In this document: one piece after another, positions 19,734 to 28,512 of the stretch
Layout of the letters: every line of letters starts with the position of its first letter
How positions within the stretch are numbered: position 1 is the first letter of the stretch
Source of the DNA: Rhodococcus sp. 4CII
GTDB taxonomy: Bacteria > Actinomycetota > Actinomycetes > Mycobacteriales > Mycobacteriaceae
Reading direction: 5' to 3'
Assembly: GCF_014256275.1 (NCBI RefSeq)
Contig: NZ_JACCFE010000002.1
Span: 6,056,001 to 6,120,000, forward strand
DNA: 64,000 nucleotides
Made by a program: the position numbers and the translations under genes
The notes under the pieces: generated by a model
The model's database searches: none
What the model was told of the DNA's origin: nothing
Seen by the model: only the letters and a program-made list of their open reading frames with translations

Positions 19734-20888
19734 ATGTTCACGTTGTCCGATGACGAGCGGGCGATTCGCGACACTGCTCGTGATTTCGCGGCCGAGCATC
19801 TCGCGCCGTATGCGGTGGAGTGGGATCAGAAGAAGCATTTTCCGGTGGATGTGCTGCGGAAGGCGGCGTCGCTGGGGATGGGGGGGATCTATGTCCGGGA
19901 GGATGTGGGTGGGTCGGAGCTGACCCGGGTCGATGCGGCCCGCATCTTCGAGGCGTTGGCGACGGGGTGCCCGTCGATCGCCGCCTACCTGTCCATCCAC
20001 AACATGGTGACCTGGATGATCGACCGGTTCGGCACCGACGAGCAGCGCCGCACCTGGGTGCCGGGGTTGTGTGCGATGGACCAGCTGGGCAGCTACTGCC
20101 TGACCGAACCCGGGGCCGGGTCGGATGCGGCGGCGCTGAGCACGAAGGCGGTCCGCGACGGCGACGACTACGTCCTCACCGGGGTCAAGCAGTTCATCTC
20201 CGGGGCCGGGGCGTCGGATGTGTACGTGGTGATGGCCCGCACCGGCGACCGCGGACCGCGGGGGATCTCGGCGTTCATCGTGCCGAAGGACTCGGCGGGG
20301 CTGTCGTTCGGGCCGAACGAGGTGAAGATGGGCTGGAACGCCCAACCGACCCGGCAGGTGATCTTCGAGAATGTCCGGGTCCCGGCGGCGAACCTGCTCG
20401 GTGCGGAGGGCGGCGGGTTCCGGATCGCGATGGCCGGCCTGAACGGGGGCCGGTTGAACATCGCGGCCTGCTCGGTCGGCGGTGGGCAGGCGGCGCTGGA
20501 CAAGGCGGTCGCCTATTTGGCGGACCGGAAGGCGTTCGGGGCGCCGCTGCTCGAGTCGCAGGCGTTGCAGTTCCAGTTGGCGGACATGCGCACCGAACTC
20601 GAGGCCGCGCGGACGTTGTTGTGGCGGGCGGCGGCCGCCCTCGACGAGGGCGCCCCGGAGGTGGTGGAGTTGTGTGCGATGGCGAAGCGGTTCGCCACCG
20701 ACACCGGGTTCGAGGTCGCGAACCGGGCGCTGCAGCTGCACGGCGGGTACGGCTATCTTGCCGAGTACGGAATCGAGAAGATCGTCCGGGACCTGCGGGT
20801 GCACCAGATCCTCGAAGGCAGCAACGAGATCATGCGGGTGGTCATCGCCCGCAGCGTCGTCGCCGGACACGGAAAGGGAGCGGCATGA
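19734..20888 (+). CDS. Acyl-CoA dehydrogenase, probably isobutyryl-CoA dehydrogenase
   Basis: A 384-residue FAD enzyme. It has a YCLTEPGAGSDAAAL substrate/FAD motif, QLHGGYGYLAEY, and the catalytic glutamate in ILEGSNEIMR. Its place between mmsA and a 3-hydroxyisobutyryl-CoA hydrolase gene points to the isobutyryl-CoA to methacrylyl-CoA step of valine catabolism. It starts 10 bases after mmsA and overlaps the next gene by 4 bases. Specificity is inferred from context. Confidence 0.88.
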   Translation: MFTLSDDERAIRDTARDFAAEHLAPYAVEWDQKKHFPVDVLRKAASLGMGGIYVREDVGGSELTRVDAARIFEALATGCPSIAAYLSIHNMVTWMIDRFGTDEQRRTWVPGLCAMDQLGSYCLTEPGAGSDAAALSTKAVRDGDDYVLTGVKQFISGAGASDVYVVMARTGDRGPRGISAFIVPKDSAGLSFGPNEVKMGWNAQPTRQVIFENVRVPAANLLGAEGGGFRIAMAGLNGGRLNIAACSVGGGQAALDKAVAYLADRKAFGAPLLESQALQFQLADMRTELEAARTLLWRAAAALDEGAPEVVELCAMAKRFATDTGFEVANRALQLHGGYGYLAEYGIEKIVRDLRVHQILEGSNEIMRVVIARSVVAGHGKGAA

Positions 20889-21955
20889 CCGACACCACCA
20901 CCATGCAGCCGGATGTGCTGATCGACAGCCACGGCGGGCTGGGCCGGATCGTGCTGAACCGGCCGAAGGCGATCAACGCCCTCAACCACTCGATGGTCCG
21001 GCAGATCGCGGCCGCCCTGGATCGGTGGTCCGGCGATGATGCGGTGCGGGCGGTGCTGATCACCGGCGCCGGGGACCGCGGGTTGTGCGCGGGCGGGGAC
21101 ATCGTGTCGATCTACCACGACGCGCAGGACGGCGGCACCGGGTCCCGGGAGTTCTGGCGCGACGAGTACGTCCTCAACGCGGTGATCGCGAACTATCCGA
21201 AACCGTATGTGGCGATCATGGACGGCATCGTGATGGGCGGCGGGGTCGGGGTGTCGGCGCACGGCAGCGTCCGGATCGTGACCGAGCGGTCGATGATCGG
21301 GATGCCCGAGACCGGGATCGGGTTCGTCCCCGATGTCGGGGGCACCTTTCTGCTGGCCCGCACCCCGGGCGAGTTGGGCACCCACATCGCGTTGACGACG
21401 GCCCGGCTCAGCGCCGGCGATGCGATCGCGTGCGGGTTCGCCGACCACTTCGTCCCGTCGGAGAAGATCACCGCATTCATCGAGGCGTTGGCGTCGACGT
21501 CGGTGCAGGAGGCGCTCGACGCGTACGCCGAGCCGGCCCCGGCGTCGGAGTTGCTGGCCCAGCAGGGCTGGATCGACGCCGCGTATTCCGCGGACAGTGT
21601 CGCGGAGATCGTGTCCCGGCTCGAGAACAGTGCGGTGCCGGAGGCGGTGAAGGCGGCCGGGCAGGTGCGGTCGAAGTCGCCGACCGCGTGCGCGGTGACC
21701 CTGGCCTCGTTGCGGCGGGCGCGGCGGGCGGGCAGCCTCGAGGAGGTCCTCAACGACGAGTTCCGGGTGTCGGTGGCCTGCCTGAACTCCCCCGACCTGG
21801 TCGAGGGCATCCGGGCGCAGGTCGTCGACAAGGACCGCAACCCGCAGTGGTCACCCCCGTCCATCGACGACGTGCACGACGACGACGTCGCACAGTTCTT
21901 CACACCACTCGGAGACCTCGAACTCGGCCTGACGGCCCCGCAGCCGCAGCACTGA
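20885..21955 (+). CDS. 3-hydroxyisobutyryl-CoA hydrolase
   Basis: A 356-residue crotonase-fold protein, longer than ordinary enoyl-CoA hydratases and with the hydrolase pattern GLCAGGDIVSIY, VMGGGVGVSAHG and MPETGIGFVPDVGGT, whose glutamate is catalytic. It releases 3-hydroxyisobutyrate from its CoA ester, which mmsB then oxidises. ATGA overlap with the upstream dehydrogenase gene. The order dehydrogenase, hydrolase, mmsB matches valine operons in other actinobacteria. Confidence 0.88.
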   Translation: MTDTTTMQPDVLIDSHGGLGRIVLNRPKAINALNHSMVRQIAAALDRWSGDDAVRAVLITGAGDRGLCAGGDIVSIYHDAQDGGTGSREFWRDEYVLNAVIANYPKPYVAIMDGIVMGGGVGVSAHGSVRIVTERSMIGMPETGIGFVPDVGGTFLLARTPGELGTHIALTTARLSAGDAIACGFADHFVPSEKITAFIEALASTSVQEALDAYAEPAPASELLAQQGWIDAAYSADSVAEIVSRLENSAVPEAVKAAGQVRSKSPTACAVTLASLRRARRAGSLEEVLNDEFRVSVACLNSPDLVEGIRAQVVDKDRNPQWSPPSIDDVHDDDVAQFFTPLGDLELGLTAPQPQH

Positions 21956-21986
21956 CCAACAGCACACGCGTCCAGGAGGGACTGCT

Positions 21987-22883
21987 ATGAGCACTACCGT
22001 CGGATTTCTGGGACTCGGTCACATGGGTGGTCCCATGGCGGCCAATCTCGTCAAGGCGGGGCACACGGTGGTCGGCTTCGACCTCGCGCCCGCCGCGCTC
22101 GAGCAGGCAGTGAAAGACGGTGTCACCGTCGCCGATTCGGCCGTCGAGGCCGTGCGCGAGGTGGAGGTCGTCATCACGATGCTGCCGAGCGGCAAGCATG
22201 TTCTCGGGCTCTACGCGGAGATCCTGCCGGCCGCGAAGCCGGGCACCCTGTTCATCGATTCGTCGACCATCGACGTCGCGGATGCCCGCGCGGCGCACGA
22301 CGAGGCCGTCAAGGCGGGTCACCGTTCGGTGGACGCACCCGTTTCCGGTGGCGTCGTGGGCGCCACCGCGGGAACGTTGGCGTTCATGGTCGGCGGCACG
22401 GCGGAGGACTTCGAGTCCGCGAAGCCGCTGCTCGACGTGATGGGCAAGAAGGTCGTCCACTGCGGCGACCCGGGCAACGGGCAGGCCGCGAAGATCTGCA
22501 ACAACATGATTCTCGGCGTGTCGATGATCGCGGTCAGTGAGGCGTTCGTCCTCGGTGAGAAGTTGGGGCTGAGCAACCAGGCGCTGTTCGACGTCGCGTC
22601 CAACGCGTCGGGTCAGTGCTGGGCGCTTACCACCAACTGTCCTGTGCCCGGACCGGTTCCGACGAGCCCCGCCAACAACGACTACCAGCCGGGCTTCGCG
22701 GCGGCATTGATGGACAAGGATCTCGGTCTCGCCGCGAATGCGCTGAAGACCAACGGCGTCGAGGCGGAACTCGGGCTGCGCGCGGCCGAGTTGTACAGCA
22801 GGTTCCACGCCGCCGGTGGTGGTGGCCAGGACTTCTCGGCCATCATCAACGACATCCGTGAGCGTTCCGGAGGAGACAAGTGA
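21987..22883 (+). CDS. mmsB: 3-hydroxyisobutyrate dehydrogenase
   Basis: A 298-residue beta-hydroxyacid dehydrogenase making methylmalonate semialdehyde, the MmsA substrate. The N-terminal NAD motif is GFLGLGHMGGPMA, the substrate site is DAPVSGG(V)VGA, and the catalytic lysine is in GNGQAAKICNNM. An AGGAGG site precedes the ATG. Its end overlaps the following hydratase gene (GTGA). Confidence 0.93.
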   Translation: MSTTVGFLGLGHMGGPMAANLVKAGHTVVGFDLAPAALEQAVKDGVTVADSAVEAVREVEVVITMLPSGKHVLGLYAEILPAAKPGTLFIDSSTIDVADARAAHDEAVKAGHRSVDAPVSGGVVGATAGTLAFMVGGTAEDFESAKPLLDVMGKKVVHCGDPGNGQAAKICNNMILGVSMIAVSEAFVLGEKLGLSNQALFDVASNASGQCWALTTNCPVPGPVPTSPANNDYQPGFAAALMDKDLGLAANALKTNGVEAELGLRAAELYSRFHAAGGGGQDFSAIINDIRERSGGDK

Positions 22884-23656
22884 CCGACTTCGAGACCATT
22901 CTGCTCGACCGCAGGGGCCGGGTCGGGATCATCACGCTCAACCGCCCGAAGGCCCTCAACGCATTGAACTCCCAGCTGATGCGCGAGGTCGTGTCGGCGG
23001 TGGACGAGTTGGAGAACGATTCGGAGATCGGCGCCATTCTGATCACCGGTTCCGACCGGGCATTCGCGGCGGGTGCCGACATCAAGGAGATGCAACCCAA
23101 GTCGTACATGGACGTGTACCTGGACGACTTCTTCTCGGCATGGGACCGCCTTGCTGCGGCGCGTAAGCCGACCATCGCCGCGGTCGCCGGGTACGCCCTC
23201 GGCGGCGGGTGCGAACTAGCGATGCTCTGCGACATCCTGATCGCCGCCGATACCGCCAAATTCGGTCAGCCGGAGATCAAGCTCGGTGTCATCCCCGGCA
23301 TCGGTGGGTCGCAGCGGCTGACCCGCGCCGTCGGCAAGGCAAAGGCGATGGAGCTGTGCCTGACCGGCCGGAACATGGACGCAGAGGAGGCCGAACGCGC
23401 CGGACTGGTGTCGCGGATCGTGCCCGCCGCCGACCTGCTCGACGACGCGCTGCAGACGGCCACCACCATCGCCGAGATGTCTCTTCCCGTCGCGATGATG
23501 GCGAAGGAAGCGGTAAACCGCTCCTTCGAGACCACGCTCACCGAGGGCGTCCGGTTCGAGCGGCGGGTGTTCCATTCGACGTTCGCCACCGAGGATCAGA
23601 AGGAGGGGATGGCGGCGTTCGTCGAGAAACGCGCGCCGGTGTTCAGGCACCGCTAG
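22880..23656 (+). CDS. echA: Enoyl-CoA hydratase
   Basis: A 258-residue crotonase. Oxyanion and catalytic motifs AFAAGADIKEM, YALGGGCELAMLCD and FGQPEIKLGVIPGIGG keep both acidic residues expected of a working hydratase. As last gene of the valine operon it is the likely methacrylyl-CoA hydratase, which makes 3-hydroxyisobutyryl-CoA for the hydrolase. A GTG start overlaps the mmsB stop. Broad short-chain specificity is the alternative. Confidence 0.9.
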   Translation: MTDFETILLDRRGRVGIITLNRPKALNALNSQLMREVVSAVDELENDSEIGAILITGSDRAFAAGADIKEMQPKSYMDVYLDDFFSAWDRLAAARKPTIAAVAGYALGGGCELAMLCDILIAADTAKFGQPEIKLGVIPGIGGSQRLTRAVGKAKAMELCLTGRNMDAEEAERAGLVSRIVPAADLLDDALQTATTIAEMSLPVAMMAKEAVNRSFETTLTEGVRFERRVFHSTFATEDQKEGMAAFVEKRAPVFRHR

Positions 23657-23668
23657 AGCCCTTGCCTC

Positions 23669-24202
23669 TCACCACTTGGTGGGCGCGTCTCCGGTGTCGA
23701 AATCGCCCGCCTCGCGGCGCAGTTCGGCGAGGATGGTGACGAGCTGCTCCAACTTGTCGCCCGACACCCCGGGACGCGAGAACACCTGGGCGTTGAGCCG
23801 TTCGGTGGACTCGACGGCCAGTTTCCTTCCCGCTTCGGTGATTTCGATCAGCGTGGCACGGCGGTCGCTCGGATGCGGAACGCGCCGGACGAGGTTCGCG
23901 GTCTCGAGCCGATCGACGGCGTTGGTGACGCTGGTGGGGTGAACCTGCAGGCGGGCGCTGGCCTTCGCCATCGGGAGGGCGCCCGTCCGGGTGAACGTCA
24001 GCAGCGTGAGCAATTCGTACCGGGCGAACGTGAGCCCCGACGGCTTGAGCACCTCTTCCACCCGGGCCATCATGATCTGCTGCGCCCGCATCACCGAGGT
24101 CACCGCCGCCATGCCGTCGGCGACGTCACCCCAGCCGTGCTTCGTCCACTGCCGGTGGGCCTCTTCGATGGGGTCGAGATGAAGTGGTGACGGTGGTGGC
24201 AT
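23669..24202 (-). CDS. MarR-family transcriptional regulator
   Basis: 177 residues with the MarR winged helix: LTFARYELLTLLTF, the recognition region ASARLQVHPTSVTNAVDRLE, and the wing LVRRVPHPSDRRATLIEIT. It is convergent with the valine operon, 12 bases away, and is followed by a Bcr/CflA exporter gene in the opposite reading position. It could control either neighbour; no palindromic site was identified. Confidence 0.85.
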   Translation of the reverse strand: MPPPSPLHLDPIEEAHRQWTKHGWGDVADGMAAVTSVMRAQQIMMARVEEVLKPSGLTFARYELLTLLTFTRTGALPMAKASARLQVHPTSVTNAVDRLETANLVRRVPHPSDRRATLIEITEAGRKLAVESTERLNAQVFSRPGVSGDKLEQLVTILAELRREAGDFDTGDAPTKW

Positions 24203-24256
24203 GCGTCGATCATCCCATGTCGGGTGTTGCGCCGCGAAAGTCCGGCCAGCGTGTCC

Positions 24257-25483
24257 CTACCGCGCTTCGGTGCGCGCGGCGGACGCCAACGCCACCAACC
24301 CGAATCCCACGCACGCTGTCATCGTCACCGCGAGGGCGACGCCGGTGTTGCCGAGCACGCCCACGAGGGGAGCGATCAGCGCACCGACCCCGAATTGCAA
24401 GGCGCCGAGCAGCGCGGCCGCCGTGCCGGCGGCCTCCCCGTGACGGCCGAGCGCCAGTGCGGGGGCGTTGGGCAGAACGAAGCCGACACCACCGAGAAGG
24501 AACCACAGCGGAACGACGAAACCGGCGAGTCCGCCGAACTCGACCTGGGCGGTGGTGACGAGCGCCAGCCCGGCCACCGTCGCGAAGCCGAGGGCCGCCA
24601 CCGTGATCTGCAAAGGTGACCAGCGTGCGAGGGCGCGCACATTGAGCTGTGAGGCGCCGATCAGGGCGATCGCGCCGGAGCTGAACAGCAGCGCGAACTG
24701 CTGCTCGTCGAGGCCGTACTGATCCTGGAACACGAACGACGCGCCGGAGACGTACGAGAACAACGATCCCATCGCGACGCTCGACACCAGAGCGAGCACC
24801 ATGAACGCCCGGTCACCGAGCAGGCTGGTGTAGGTGGCCAGTACCGCACGCAGGTTGCTCCTGCGACGCCGCTCAGGGGGCAGCGTCTCCGTGAGACCCC
24901 ACACCCCGATCAACGCCGTGAGCGTGCCGATCACGGCGAGGACGACGAAGATCCCGCGCCAGTCGACGGCGATGAGGAGCGCGCCGCCGATGCTCGGCGC
25001 GAGCACGGGCGCGACGCCGAGCACGAGCATCAGCCGGGACATCACGACGGCCACGGTGTTCCCGGAGAACAGGTCGCGGACCACCGCGAGTGCGACCACC
25101 GCGGCGGCGGCGGCCCCGATGCCCTGGAACACGCGGAGCACTCCCAGCACGGCCACGGTCGGGGCGAACACCGCGAGCGCGGATGCCACGACGTGGACAG
25201 CGATACCGGCGATGAGGGGGCGCCTCCGTCCGAGGCTGTCCGACAGTGGTCCGACGATCAACTGCCCGAGGGCGAGCCCGAGCAGGGTGCCGGTGATGGT
25301 CAATTGGACCGCGGACGACGACGCACCGAGGTCGGTTCCGATATCCGGAAGCGCCGGAAGGTACATGTCGATGGTGAAGGGGCCGAGGGCCACCATCGCG
25401 CCGAGTACCAGGATCACCCGAAGGCTGGGACGAGTAGTTGTCCGGTCGGCGGTCACTACGGCGTGTTCGTCGGTGTCGGTCAT
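24257..25483 (-). CDS. MFS drug exporter, Bcr/CflA subfamily
   Basis: A 408-residue inner-membrane protein with 12 predicted hydrophobic helices. The first helix is followed by TIDMYLPALPDIGTDL, and loop 2-3 carries GPLSDSLGRRRPL, both typical of Bcr/CflA multidrug transporters. Start MTDTDEHAV at 25483; the longer frame upstream is not family-like. It exports drugs or metabolites by proton antiport; substrate unknown. The nearby MarR regulator may control it. Confidence 0.87.
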   Translation of the reverse strand: MTDTDEHAVVTADRTTTRPSLRVILVLGAMVALGPFTIDMYLPALPDIGTDLGASSSAVQLTITGTLLGLALGQLIVGPLSDSLGRRRPLIAGIAVHVVASALAVFAPTVAVLGVLRVFQGIGAAAAAVVALAVVRDLFSGNTVAVVMSRLMLVLGVAPVLAPSIGGALLIAVDWRGIFVVLAVIGTLTALIGVWGLTETLPPERRRRSNLRAVLATYTSLLGDRAFMVLALVSSVAMGSLFSYVSGASFVFQDQYGLDEQQFALLFSSGAIALIGASQLNVRALARWSPLQITVAALGFATVAGLALVTTAQVEFGGLAGFVVPLWFLLGGVGFVLPNAPALALGRHGEAAGTAAALLGALQFGVGALIAPLVGVLGNTGVALAVTMTACVGFGLVALASAARTEAR

Positions 25484-25599
25484 GAAGCAACACAGCAACG
25501 AGGGTGCTCGGTTTGTTCCCGCTCCGGCGGGCTGCTTCAAAATCACCGTGAGCACAACTCTCGCGCCGTCGGCCCCCGGCGGGCACAGTGATGGTCGAT

Positions 25600-25671
25600 G
25601 CGGGTGTGACTGAGTGGTTGAGGTACCGGCCTGCAAAGCCGTTCACACGGGTTCGAATCCCGTCACTCGCT
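25600..25671 (+). tRNA. tRNA-Cys (GCA)
   Basis: A 72-base cloverleaf. Acceptor GCGGGTG pairs with CACTCGC (one G-T pair). The anticodon loop CTGCAAA gives GCA. The T-arm ACGGG-TTCGAAT-CCCGT is perfect, and the discriminator is T as expected for cysteine. The variable loop has 4 bases. The anticodon stem has a C-T mismatch at its outer pair. CCA is not encoded. A strong terminator follows directly. Called by eye. Confidence 0.82.
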
Positions 25672-25675
25672 CGAC

Positions 25676-25708
25676 GAGAACCGGCAGGTGATGCAACTGC
25701 CGGTTCTC
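25676..25708 (+). terminator. Terminator after tRNA-Cys
   Basis: A perfect 12-bp stem GAGAACCGGCAG (25676-25687) with CTGCCGGTTCTC (25697-25708) and a 9-base loop. It starts 5 bases after the tRNA. There is no long T-run, but the stem is very stable. Confidence 0.75.
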
Positions 25709-25733
25709 TGCGTGCGTCCACCGTGTCGGTGAA

Positions 25734-25897
25734 CTATCCGGTGTAGCCGGTCAGGTCGTACACGGTGGTCCCGGCCACCGTGACGGCCGTGAAGTTGGCG
25801 ACCACCCAGTTCTGGATCTCCCCGGACATGCCGGCGCCGCCGCGGCCGCCTCCCGAGATGTAGTAGTGCACCTGGCCGTTCTCGACGTACGACCGGT
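25734..25897 (-). pseudogene. C-terminal fragment of an ArnT/PMT-like membrane glycosyltransferase
   Basis: A 54-residue stretch (YVENGQVHYYISGGG, glycine-rich loop, SGEIQNWVVANF, TVAGTTVYDLT) matches the extracellular C-terminal end of actinobacterial YkcB/ArnT-like glycosyltransferases. The rest of the gene is missing: upstream of 25897 the frame is lost and no family residues are seen. It sits directly beside a tRNA, a common site for insertion or deletion. Identification is from recalled family sequence pattern. Confidence 0.6.
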
Positions 25898-25975
25898 GAG
25901 GGCGATCCACATCGCGGCGCGGTGGCCGTGCGGTCCTGTTCGCCGCGGCGGCGCCGGAGTGAGGTCACCGGGCTG

Positions 25976-26013
25976 GGAGGGGGCTGGAAGGTTCCTGTGA
26001 ACCCGGCCCCTCC
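25976..26013 (-). terminator. Two-part hairpin terminator after the TetR gene
   Basis: The outer stem GGAGGGG (25976-25982) pairs with CCCCTCC (26007-26013). An inner stem GGTTC (25990-25994) pairs with GAACC (25999-26003). It ends 3 bases past the TetR stop on the minus strand. A clear T-run is lacking. Confidence 0.5.
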
Positions 26014-26016
26014 AGT

Positions 26017-26625
26017 TCAGCGGGTCGTGTCGAGTGCGCCGGCGTCGACACCCGCGGCGGGGAGGAGATGGTAGAAGGCGCGTTCGCAGAGGTCGATCAT
26101 CTCGGTGCGTTCCATGGTCGGCTCGTCGAGCCAGGACAGCACGATCTCCTCCATGAATGCCTGCCAGCCCGAGATCGCGGCCTCGAGCGCGGGTGTCGCC
26201 GGCACGCCGAACTCGGCCAGTGACGTGCCGATCCAGCGGGTGAACGTCCGCCGCATGCCGCGGTAGATCTGCCGCATCCGCTCGTCACCGCTACCGGCCA
26301 ATCGCATCACCGCCAGGTAGATGGTGGGGTGCTCGATCACCGCGTCCGCGAATGTCTCGACGCCGGCCCGGAGTTGTCCGGGCAGCGGAAGTGCGGCGTC
26401 GGGCGTCATCCGGCGCTGAAGTTCGGAGGCCGAGGCCTCGAGTACCGCGTTGCGAAAACCCTGCTTGTTCTTGAAGTAGTGGAACAGCAGTGGCGAGGAG
26501 ACGCCTGCTTCGGCGGCCACCTGGTCCATCGACAGGTCGTCGAACGGCACCGTCTGCAAGAGCCGGACGGCCACGTCGAGGATTTGCGCGCGCCGATCTT
26601 CGGGAGTGCGGGGTGCGGCGGCCAC
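26017..26625 (-). CDS. TetR-family transcriptional regulator
   Basis: 202 residues. The N-terminal helix-turn-helix is FDDLSMDQVAAEAGVSSPLLFHYF with the typical YFKNKQGF turn, about residues 28-58. The C-terminal ligand domain is unassigned. It is divergent from the D-aminoacylase-like gene with a 99-base gap, so control of that gene and the hydrolase behind it is likely. A weak inverted repeat CACA...TGTG lies in the gap, too weak to list as a site. Confidence 0.87.
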   Translation of the reverse strand: MAAAPRTPEDRRAQILDVAVRLLQTVPFDDLSMDQVAAEAGVSSPLLFHYFKNKQGFRNAVLEASASELQRRMTPDAALPLPGQLRAGVETFADAVIEHPTIYLAVMRLAGSGDERMRQIYRGMRRTFTRWIGTSLAEFGVPATPALEAAISGWQAFMEEIVLSWLDEPTMERTEMIDLCERAFYHLLPAAGVDAGALDTTR

Positions 26626-26724
26626 CTCTGCACTCTAGGGAGGAACCTTCGGGCCGTCCATTGACTTCTACTCAACGGGAAACGTAACCTCGGGTAACAC
26701 ATACTGAGTGTGAGGAGTGCAACA

Positions 26725-28512
26725 ATGTCGGATTTCGATGTGGTCGTCAGCGGTGGACTGTGGTTCGACGGAACCGGATCCGCACCGCAGCGCCGCAATC
26801 TCGGTATCCGCGAAGGGGTCGTCGTCGTGACGTCGAGTAGCCCGCTCCCCGCCGGGCCGGACACAGAGATCATCGACGCGGCGGGCAAATGGGTGCTCCC
26901 CGGTTTCGTGGACGTTCACACCCACTACGACGCCGAAGTGCTCGTCAGCCCCGGTCTGCCCGAGTCGGTGCGACACGGCGTGACCACCGTGGTTCTCGGA
27001 AACTGCTCCCTGTCGACCGTCTACTCGACACCCCGTGAGTGCGCCGACCTGTTCAGCCGGGTCGAGGCCGTGCCGCACGACTCCGTGCTCCGGATCCTGG
27101 AAGAGAACAAGATCTGGCAGAGTCCGGCGGAGTACGTCGAGGCACTCGAGTCGTTGCCGCTCGGTCCCAACGTCGCCGGCTTCCTCGGGCACTCCGACAT
27201 CCGCACCCACGTGCTCGGCCTCGGCCGGGGCACCGACAGGCGAACGAAGCCGAGCACACGTGAGCTCGAGCGGATGGGCGAGATGCTCACCGAGGCAGTC
27301 GACGCCGGATTCCTCGGTCTCTCCTCGATGACCAACGCGCTCGATAAAATCGACGGCGACGAATACCGTTCGCGCTCACTGCCGTCCACATATGCGCGGT
27401 GGAAGGAGTTCCGCTTCCTCAACCGCATCCTGCGCGAGCGCGGCAGAATCCTGCAGAGCGCGCCGACGATCAATCTGCACCCCAACATCGCGGGATTCTT
27501 CGCGGAGAGTTCGGGTCTCGGTCGGCGCAAGCCCCTCAAGACGTCACTGCTGTCGGCCGCGGACTCGAAGGCGTACCCGCCGATCGTGTACTTCATGCTC
27601 GCCGCGGCGCCGCTGTTGAACCGCTTCGCGAAGACCGACTTCAAGTGGCAGCACCTGCCGGTGCCGTTCACCGTCTACGCGGACGGTATCGACCTCGTGG
27701 TGTTCGAGGAGTTCGGTGCCGGCGCCGCCGCCCTGCATCTCAAGGATGAGGTGGAGCGAAACGCGTTGTTGCAGGACGAGTCCTACCGACGTCGGTTCCG
27801 CAAGGACTACGACAACAAGTTCAGTCCGCGCATCTGGCATCGCAACTTCTACGACGCCGTGATCGTCGGGTGCCCCGACGAGACGCTGATCGGCAAGACG
27901 TTCGGTGCCGTCGGCGATCTTCGGGGTGTGCACCCGGTGGACGCGTACCTCGATCTGGTCGTGCAGTACGGCACCGACCTGCGGTGGCGGACCACCATCG
28001 CGAACCATCGCCCCAAGTTCGCGAAGAAGCTCGCCGCCAGCTCCGGGGTACAGATGGGTTTCGGCGACGCCGGGGCGCACCTGCGCAACATGGCGTTCTA
28101 CAACTATCCGATCCGGCTGCTCAAGAAGGTCAAGGATGCGCAGTCCGACCGCAAGCCGTTCCTCACCGTCGAGCGGGCCGTCCACCGGCTGACGGGCGAG
28201 CTGGCCGACTGGTACGGCATCGACGCCGGGCACCTGCGTGAAGGCGACCGCGCCGACCTCGTCGTCGTCGATCCGGCGGGTCTCGACGCCACGGTGGACG
28301 GACTGTTCGAGGCCGAGGTCCCCGAGTACGGCGGCCTGCGCCGGATGGTGAACCGCAGCGACGGAGCCGCGGTCGCGACGGTGATCAACGGCCGGCTCGT
28401 CTACCGGGATGGCGAATTCACCGGCGGTTTCGGCGCCGCCAGGACCGGGCGGTTCCTCCGCGCGGGGGCCTCCGTGGCGGACCGCAGCGACTCCATGAGC
28501 GCGGCCCGATGA
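26725..28512 (+). CDS. Amidohydrolase, N-acyl-D-amino-acid deacylase-like
   Basis: A 595-residue metal-dependent hydrolase of the D-aminoacylase branch. GFVDVHTHYDAEV supplies the metal-binding HxH, and GFLGHSDIRTHVLG and GFGDAGAHLRNMAFY are further active-site segments. The C-terminus carries the usual composite beta domain (LREGDRADLVVVDP). Substrates in the family are N-acyl-D-amino acids or cyclic amides; the real one is unknown. The ATG at 26725 has a GAGGAG site. It overlaps the following alpha/beta hydrolase gene (ATGA). Confidence 0.85.
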   Translation: MSDFDVVVSGGLWFDGTGSAPQRRNLGIREGVVVVTSSSPLPAGPDTEIIDAAGKWVLPGFVDVHTHYDAEVLVSPGLPESVRHGVTTVVLGNCSLSTVYSTPRECADLFSRVEAVPHDSVLRILEENKIWQSPAEYVEALESLPLGPNVAGFLGHSDIRTHVLGLGRGTDRRTKPSTRELERMGEMLTEAVDAGFLGLSSMTNALDKIDGDEYRSRSLPSTYARWKEFRFLNRILRERGRILQSAPTINLHPNIAGFFAESSGLGRRKPLKTSLLSAADSKAYPPIVYFMLAAAPLLNRFAKTDFKWQHLPVPFTVYADGIDLVVFEEFGAGAAALHLKDEVERNALLQDESYRRRFRKDYDNKFSPRIWHRNFYDAVIVGCPDETLIGKTFGAVGDLRGVHPVDAYLDLVVQYGTDLRWRTTIANHRPKFAKKLAASSGVQMGFGDAGAHLRNMAFYNYPIRLLKKVKDAQSDRKPFLTVERAVHRLTGELADWYGIDAGHLREGDRADLVVVDPAGLDATVDGLFEAEVPEYGGLRRMVNRSDGAAVATVINGRLVYRDGEFTGGFGAARTGRFLRAGASVADRSDSMSAAR

